Assembly (NCBI GenBank): GCA_030825115.1
Contig: JAPJQL010000004.1
Coordinates: 1 to 64,000, forward strand
Origin: Lachnospiraceae bacterium
GTDB taxonomy: Bacteria > Bacillota > Clostridia > Lachnospirales > Lachnospiraceae
Length of the DNA stretch: 64,000 nt
Direction: 5' to 3'
Part shown: in pieces, positions 59,257 to 64,000 of the stretch
Layout of the letters: the number at the start of each line of letters is the position of its first letter
How positions within the stretch are numbered: position 1 is the first letter of the stretch
Program-made: the position numbers and the translations under genes
The notes under the pieces: model-generated
The model's input: the letters and a program-made list of their open reading frames with translations, nothing else
What the model was told of the DNA's origin: nothing
The model's database searches: none

Positions 59257-59417
59257 ACTCTACCTCCATTCTTTTGTGTCAAAAATTGTCCTAACTATTA
59301 TTACACAATTGATGCAATTCGTCTACATGATTTTTAAGTTTCCCTTTCCCAAGAACAAAATCTAAGGTATAATATACCGGAAACGCAAATTACCAATGAC
59401 AAGAGGAGGAAATTCCA

Positions 59418-60281
59418 ATGACAATAAAGCACTACCGCTCCCCCCGCCTCGCCCTCACGGTCCTGGCACTCGCGATGACAAGCTCCATCCTGGTCACAGG
59501 CTGCAAAAAGGACCACCGGGAAAAGATCGACCTCTCAAATATCCAGACAACCGCCGCAGAGACGATGGCGCCGGAGACCAGCAAGGCTCCCGCCGCTCCC
59601 GAAACCTCAGCCGCTTCCGGGGAAAGTGCTTCCGGCAACAGTTCTGACAGCGGCAAAGGCGGCAGTACGTCTGCTGTCAAAAAAATATCCACAAAGATCA
59701 ACACGTATACTTCAGGCAGCATATCGATCGAGTATCCTTCGGTGACGAATCTGGAAGACAGCTCAAAAGCGGCTTCCATCGATACCCTTTTAAAAGAGAA
59801 CGCCCTCTCCATCTTAGACGCTTATGAACTGGATGGTGCGCAGGATACCCTTTCCATCAAATGCAGTGTCCTCTTAGCCGACCGCAGCCGCATTACGGTG
59901 ACCTATACCGGAACCTGCATGAAAAAGGGAGCAGCTTATCCCGTCAATATCTTCTATAGCAACACCGTTGACGTAGGAAAAGGAACTGACATTGGTTTTG
60001 GCAGATTTGCCGACCCCTATACGATGGCGGGATACGTCCTCTCGGACGACTGCGAGTTTTATAATGTGTCCCCGGAACTTGCCGCAGGGTTGATGGAATA
60101 TAAAAACGGCACTTCGATCGAGGCTTATACAGCCATGTTCAATCAGGCAGATTTTCCGGTACGGGATACCTTTCCCGAATCATTCAGCTACGAGCACGAA
60201 GGCACCATCTTCTTTTCCATCCCGGTCCCTCATGTGCTGGGCGATTATGCCATTGTGAAATATACGCCGGACACCAAATAA
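59418..60281 (+). CDS. Lipoprotein with RsiV/DUF3298-like domain
   Basis: In 287 residues, the signal peptide has lipobox LVTGC (Cys about residue 29), followed by a Ser/Ala/Pro/Thr-rich linker (residues 45-85). The folded domain from about residue 95 (INTYTSGSISIEYPSVTNLE) ends with FSYEHEGTIFFSIPVPHVLG, which resembles the DUF3298 domain of RsiV-type proteins. It is attached to the outer face of the membrane. No sigma factor gene is adjacent. The start follows GAGGAGGAAATTCCA. Confidence 0.8.
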   Translation: MTIKHYRSPRLALTVLALAMTSSILVTGCKKDHREKIDLSNIQTTAAETMAPETSKAPAAPETSAASGESASGNSSDSGKGGSTSAVKKISTKINTYTSGSISIEYPSVTNLEDSSKAASIDTLLKENALSILDAYELDGAQDTLSIKCSVLLADRSRITVTYTGTCMKKGAAYPVNIFYSNTVDVGKGTDIGFGRFADPYTMAGYVLSDDCEFYNVSPELAAGLMEYKNGTSIEAYTAMFNQADFPVRDTFPESFSYEHEGTIFFSIPVPHVLGDYAIVKYTPDTK

Positions 60282-60391
60282 CAACTCCTTGATATTTAGA
60301 AAAAGATTTGGTAAAATTGATAAGGCTGATTAATAAGAATGCTTCCCATCTTATGATAACTGCGATTACACAAGAAAGGATAAAATACATT

Positions 60392-61021
60392 ATGGAAAAC
60401 GTAACTATCTTTCATCACCCGCTGATCCAGCACAAGATATCCATCCTGCGCGACAAACGCACCGGAACCAATGAGTTCCGCTCCCTGATCGAGGAGATTG
60501 CCATGCTGATGGGCTATGAGGCGCTGCGCGACCTTCCGCTTGAGGATGTTGAAGTCGAGACGCCGATCGAGACCTGCATGACCCCGATGATCGCCGGAAA
60601 AAAACTGGCTGTAGTCCCGATTCTCCGCGCCGGTCTCGGTATGGTGAACGGAATCCTTGCCCTGGTTCCCAGCGCTAAAGTCGGACATATCGGTCTGTAC
60701 CGTGATGAAGTGACCCACGAGCCGCATGAATACTACTGCAAACTTCCCACCCCGATCGACCAGCGTACCATCGTAGTCACCGACCCGATGTTGGCAACCG
60801 GCGGCTCTGCCATATCTGCCGTTGATTTTATCAAGGCACATGGCGGAAAGACGATTAAGTTCATGGCTATCATCGCCGCTCCAGAGGGGCTTGAGCGCCT
60901 CCACAAAGCCCATCCGGATATTCAGATCTACGTTGGGCATCTGGACCGGTGCCTGAACGAAAACGCCTACATCTGCCCGGGTCTTGGCGATGCCGGCGAC
61001 CGGATTTTTGGAACAAGATAA
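60392..61021 (+). CDS. upp: Uracil phosphoribosyltransferase
   Basis: Makes UMP from uracil and PRPP. The 209-residue protein has the family start VTIFHHPLIQHKISILRDK, PILRAGLGMVNGIL, the PRPP loop VVTDPMLATGGSA, and the uracil-binding end AYICPGLGDAGDRIFGTR. ATG 60392 follows AAAGGATAAAATACATT; earlier in-frame starts lack a site. It pairs functionally with uraA on the other side of the lipoprotein gene. Confidence 0.97.
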   Translation: MENVTIFHHPLIQHKISILRDKRTGTNEFRSLIEEIAMLMGYEALRDLPLEDVEVETPIETCMTPMIAGKKLAVVPILRAGLGMVNGILALVPSAKVGHIGLYRDEVTHEPHEYYCKLPTPIDQRTIVVTDPMLATGGSAISAVDFIKAHGGKTIKFMAIIAAPEGLERLHKAHPDIQIYVGHLDRCLNENAYICPGLGDAGDRIFGTR

Positions 61022-61036
61022 AGATTGATCAGACAC

Positions 61037-61087
61037 AAAAAAGGGAAGCCCCGGTATTGGCTCTGTGCCACGGGACTTCCCTTTTTA
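61037..61087 (+). terminator. Bidirectional terminator after upp
   Basis: AAAAAAGGGAAGCCCCG pairs with CGGGACTTCCCTTTTT (one mismatch), with A- and T-runs on the two sides. It separates convergent genes. Confidence 0.88.
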
Positions 61088-61096
61088 TATTCTTCA

Positions 61097-61780
61097 TTAC
61101 TCCTGCTCTTCCTGCTTTCTGGCAACCTCTCCCTGTTTTTTATAGATGGATTTGGCATCCACACATCCGCGGACACTGGAAAGCGGATAGATATTGGAGT
61201 GTCTGCCCACAACCGTGCCAGGGTTCAGTACAGAACCGCAGCCAACCTCCACATGATCGCCCACCATAGCGCCGAACTTTTTCCGACCGGTCTCGATATC
61301 CCCGTCCTCTGCATGAACCTTCACCAGGGTCTTGTCAGATTTTACGTTCGAAGTGATGGAGCCTGCGCCCATGTGCGCTTTGTAACCGAGGATGGAATCG
61401 CCCACATAGTTGTAGTGGGGCACCTGCACGTTGTCAAACAGGATCACATTCTTAAGCTCCGAAGAATTGCCGACCACTGCATTTGCGCCAATCAGCACAT
61501 TGCCGCGGATGAACGCGCAGTGGCGCACTTCCGCTCCCTCCCCGATGATGACCGGCGCGATGATTCCGGCCGTCGGAGCCACCTTGGCCTTTTTGTGGAT
61601 CCAGATGCCCTTCATCGGGTTTGCATACTCACTGGGAGGAAGGGTTGCACCCAAATCCTCGATAAACTTGCCAATCCCCTCAAGAGCCTCCCATGGATAG
61701 GTAAACCGCTCCAGATATGGCTGTGCCAGGGTGTGTTCCAAATCAAAAAGCTCCGTGATCTTCATCTCTGCCTGTTTCAT
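61097..61780 (-). CDS. Left-handed beta-helix acyltransferase/nucleotidyltransferase-like protein
   Basis: The 227-residue hexapeptide-repeat protein has repeats from about residue 62 (IWIHKKAKVAPTAGIIAPVI, VIIGEGAEVRHCAFIRGNVL, NAVVGNSSELKNVILFDN). The C-terminal coil is HVEVGCGSVLNPGTVVGRHS. It resembles the beta-helix half of GlmU-like bifunctional enzymes but has no pyrophosphorylase domain; the first 50 residues are a helical extension. The substrate is unknown; an acyl- or sugar-nucleotide ligand is expected. The start follows GAGGAGAAATT. Confidence 0.85.
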   Translation of the reverse strand: MKQAEMKITELFDLEHTLAQPYLERFTYPWEALEGIGKFIEDLGATLPPSEYANPMKGIWIHKKAKVAPTAGIIAPVIIGEGAEVRHCAFIRGNVLIGANAVVGNSSELKNVILFDNVQVPHYNYVGDSILGYKAHMGAGSITSNVKSDKTLVKVHAEDGDIETGRKKFGAMVGDHVEVGCGSVLNPGTVVGRHSNIYPLSSVRGCVDAKSIYKKQGEVARKQEEQE

Positions 61781-61825
61781 AATTTCTCCTCATTTCCGCT
61801 GTATGACAGCTTTCTTTCAATTTTC

Positions 61826-63865
61826 CTACTTCTTATAATTCTTCTGGACCGCTTCAAAATATTCCCGCATCTGGTACTGGTTGTTCAACTTCAGCACCCC
61901 GTAGGTACGCCCCGCAACAAAATGCTCCAGCTTTTCCATATATTCGTCCGGGGTGATCGTGCCCTCCGCCACATAAGTCAGCCCCTTCTCCCAGCTCGCC
62001 GTCAGTTCCGGGTTCAAAAGCTGCCGGATGGAAGCATTCACCACATCAAAAATCAACTCGCCAAGCAGTGTCGGCGTGATGATCTGGGTCTTTCCATTCA
62101 AAGCCAGATATTTGATATTTACCAGTTTCTTCAAGATCTCCGCCCGCGTTGCGCTGGTACCGATTCCGCTGCCTTTGATCTGGGCGCGCAGCTCATCGTC
62201 TTCGATCAGCTGCCCGGCGTTCTCCATCGCAAGGATCATCGATCCGGAAGAATACCGCTTCGGCGGGGATGTCTCCCCTTCCTTGATGGTCAGGCTGTTC
62301 ACCGGAAGCACCATGCCTTTTTTCAGGGTTCCCAGCATGGCGATAAACTCCGGGTTGTCCAGGTTCTTCTGGTTTTCCTCAGAATCTTCCTTCTCCCCGG
62401 CCGCGCTGTCTGCTCCTCCTGCATCGGCCTCCTTTTTCTTTTTCAAAAAGGACACATCCGACACCCGCAGATACCCCGGATCTGTCAGCACACGGAAGCT
62501 CGAGTAAAAATGCTCCCAGTCTGAAACCATCTCCAGCGCGTATTTCTGATAGACCGCCGGAGGATAGAAAATACTCAAAAACCTCCTGGCTATCACTTCG
62601 TACACCTTCATGGAGAGCGGCGACAGCCCGCGCAAGGCGCCAAATCCCTGTCCCGTGGGAACGATCGCATAGTGGTCGGTAATCTGCTTGTCATTGACAT
62701 AACGGGTCTTTGCAATCCCCTGAAAACGGCCGTTCTCCAACACCTCGGCGGCAAATTCCTTTACCGGCTCAAAATTGCGGAGTCCTCCGATATTTTTATG
62801 GATTTCCTTGGCTACCGCCGTGGAGAGCACCCTTGCATCGGTACGTGGATAAGTGACCAGCTTCTTCTCGTACAGTTCCTGCACCACTTTCAGCGTCTCG
62901 TCCGGGCTGATCTTAAACATCTTGGAACAGTCGTTTTGAAGCTCGGCAAGGTTGTAGAGAAGCGGAGGATTCTTCGTCTCCTTCTTCCGCTCCACCTTTT
63001 CAAGGACCGCCTGCAGGGGGTCTTGCTGCCGCAATGCGGCAATCAGTTCTTCCGCCCGTTCCCGCTCTTTAAATCCGTTTTCTTTATAGAGGTACGGAGA
63101 CTCGAAATACCTTGACCCTTTGGCGCTCCGCCATTCCCCGTCAAAGTTCATGCCGTTAGAATCAAAGTTTCCGATCACACGGTAAAACGGTGTCTTTACA
63201 AAATCACGGATCTCCCGCTCCCTCCGCACCACCATGCCAAGCACACAGGTCATCACCCTGCCCACCGACAGGACCGTCCGGTCCGTCTTCATAAAGCTGG
63301 AGATCGTAGGTCCGTACTTGAGTGTCAGCAGACGGGAAAAGTTGATGCCCATCAGGTAATCTTCCTTGGCCCTCAGATAAGCCGATGCGGCCAGATTGTC
63401 ATAGTCTTCCCAATCCTTTGCCTCGCGGATACCCCTGAGGATCTCTTCCTCGGTCTGGGAATCGATCCAGACACGTTTTCTTGTCTTTCCTTTTACCCCC
63501 GCCATCTGGTCCACCAGGCGGTAGATATATTCCCCCTCCCGCCCGGAGTCGGTGCAGATGTAGATGGTGTCGATGTCCTCACGGTTTAAAAGCCCGCTTA
63601 CGATCTTGAACTGCTTTGACACGCCCTCGATCACCTGATACTTGAATTCTTTTGGCAGAAAGGGCAGCGTCTGCAGGCTCCACCGCTTGTATTTTGGGTC
63701 GTAGGCCTCCGGATAGCTCATCGTCACCAGATGCCCTACGCACCAGGTCACGACCGCCTGTTCCGCTTCGAGATAGCCGTCTCCCCGTCTTCCCGAGAGC
63801 TTCAGCGCATTTGCAAATTCCTGCGCCACGCTGGGCTTCTCGGCTATGTATAATGATTTTCCCAT
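61826..63865 (-). CDS. topB: DNA topoisomerase III
   Basis: Type IA topoisomerase that decatenates DNA. The 679-residue protein has a Toprim domain at the N-terminus (SLYIAEKPSVAQEFANAL; ICTDSGREGEYIYRLV, the DxD equivalent region), catalytic Tyr in KKLVTYPRTDARVL, and GIGTSATRAEILKKL in domain IV. There is no zinc-finger tail. It starts 5 bases before the stop of the upstream amidase-like gene. Confidence 0.95.
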   Translation of the reverse strand: MGKSLYIAEKPSVAQEFANALKLSGRRGDGYLEAEQAVVTWCVGHLVTMSYPEAYDPKYKRWSLQTLPFLPKEFKYQVIEGVSKQFKIVSGLLNREDIDTIYICTDSGREGEYIYRLVDQMAGVKGKTRKRVWIDSQTEEEILRGIREAKDWEDYDNLAASAYLRAKEDYLMGINFSRLLTLKYGPTISSFMKTDRTVLSVGRVMTCVLGMVVRREREIRDFVKTPFYRVIGNFDSNGMNFDGEWRSAKGSRYFESPYLYKENGFKERERAEELIAALRQQDPLQAVLEKVERKKETKNPPLLYNLAELQNDCSKMFKISPDETLKVVQELYEKKLVTYPRTDARVLSTAVAKEIHKNIGGLRNFEPVKEFAAEVLENGRFQGIAKTRYVNDKQITDHYAIVPTGQGFGALRGLSPLSMKVYEVIARRFLSIFYPPAVYQKYALEMVSDWEHFYSSFRVLTDPGYLRVSDVSFLKKKKEADAGGADSAAGEKEDSEENQKNLDNPEFIAMLGTLKKGMVLPVNSLTIKEGETSPPKRYSSGSMILAMENAGQLIEDDELRAQIKGSGIGTSATRAEILKKLVNIKYLALNGKTQIITPTLLGELIFDVVNASIRQLLNPELTASWEKGLTYVAEGTITPDEYMEKLEHFVAGRTYGVLKLNNQYQMREYFEAVQKNYKK

Positions 63866-63869
63866 GCAA

Positions 63870-64000
63870 TCAGGATTCCTTTCGTTTCTTCTTCATCTCT
63901 TTCTTCAGAGATTTCCATGCGTCTTCATCCTCCACATAATATTTGGGGCAGTTCTTGCCGTTGATGTCATAATGGCGGATGACGTCCTGCTCCGTCAGGT
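63870..64000 (-). CDS. N-acetylmuramoyl-L-alanine amidase-like protein, 3' end only
   Basis: The last 42 codons enter from the right edge. The fragment contains VIRHYDINGKNCPKYYVED, which matches the zinc/substrate region RHYDVTGKxCP of Amidase_2-type cell-wall amidases, and ends in a Lys/Arg-rich tail (KKEMKKKRKES). The start and catalytic N-terminal part lie outside the window. Confidence 0.75.
   Translation of the reverse strand, partial: LTEQDVIRHYDINGKNCPKYYVEDEDAWKSLKKEMKKKRKES

Noticed and set aside
61025..62524. 500-codon open frame opposite the beta-helix and topB genes
   Set aside because: It crosses the bidirectional terminator at 61037-61087 and lies antisense to two recognised genes; the composition is atypical for protein.

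Overview
The window is chromosomal DNA of a low-to-mid GC anaerobic Firmicute, most likely a gut Lachnospiraceae. The basis is strong AGGAGG ribosome sites, TTGACA/TATAAT promoters with 17-base spacers, oxygen-sensitive enzymes (glycyl radical enzyme, [FeFe] hydrogenase, Ni-CO dehydrogenase), an acetate kinase/phosphotransacetylase pair and dapL. I cannot name the species from sequence alone.

Bases 1-27000 are a glycyl-radical-enzyme microcompartment (GRM/BMC) locus. The central unit is a minus-strand operon of about 13.5 kb, from a diol dehydratase-type glycyl radical enzyme (start 22581) to a propanol dehydrogenase (end 9133), closed by a terminator at 9055-9100. It encodes the radical enzyme and its activase, shell proteins (BMC-H x3, one with a long charged tail; BMC-P; BMC-T), two CoA-acylating aldehyde dehydrogenases, a PduL phosphotransacylase, an EutJ-like chaperone, a flavoprotein-like protein and a dedicated SAM synthetase. 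A second minus-strand unit (24218-22759) carries a PduU/EutS shell protein, a PduV/EutP GTPase and a DJ-1 protein. A divergent plus-strand unit (24445-26824) carries PduS, PduT and a GlcG/PduO-C protein. Active-site residues match B12-independent glycerol/1,2-propanediol dehydratase and not choline TMA-lyase. The likely pathway is 1,2-propanediol to propanal, then 1-propanol plus propionyl-CoA, propionyl phosphate and propionate.

Left of the core is a regulatory unit reading leftward: a PocR-domain sensor kinase whose usual phospho-acceptor His appears to be Tyr, an AraC-type response regulator, a TPR protein, a DUF4037 protein with a nucleotidyltransferase signature, a DUF4125 protein and an extra BMC-T shell protein. 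It is followed by a Ni-CO dehydrogenase and an [FeFe] hydrogenase. A motif TGGATTnTAC followed by a T-run lies upstream of the radical-enzyme operon, pduS and the CO dehydrogenase (two copies), and probably ties these units into one regulon.

Bases 27000-36300 hold redox and core genes: a peroxiredoxin-glutaredoxin fusion, a membrane protein, ackA, pta, a DUF1538 membrane protein with a tandem P-II partner, rpmF, yceD and tmcAL. Bases 36300-45050 hold a methyltransferase, an NTF2-like/SDR pair resembling 3-alpha-hydroxysteroid dehydrogenase, a 670-base non-coding element rich in inverted repeats (38869-39540), and a minus-strand run of housekeeping genes (GNAT-DUF523 fusion, SseB-like, coaE, metallo-hydrolase, ACT, DUF711), with sfsA on the plus strand. 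Bases 45050-64000 hold two duplicated small XRE cassettes flanking an NrdR-box-controlled class I ribonucleotide reductase operon, a metallophosphoesterase, a class IV aminotransferase, polA, dapL, tRNA-Leu(CAA), uraA, upp, a lipoprotein, a left-handed beta-helix protein, topB and the end of an amidase-like gene. The only gene-free stretch over 300 bases is 38687-39584.
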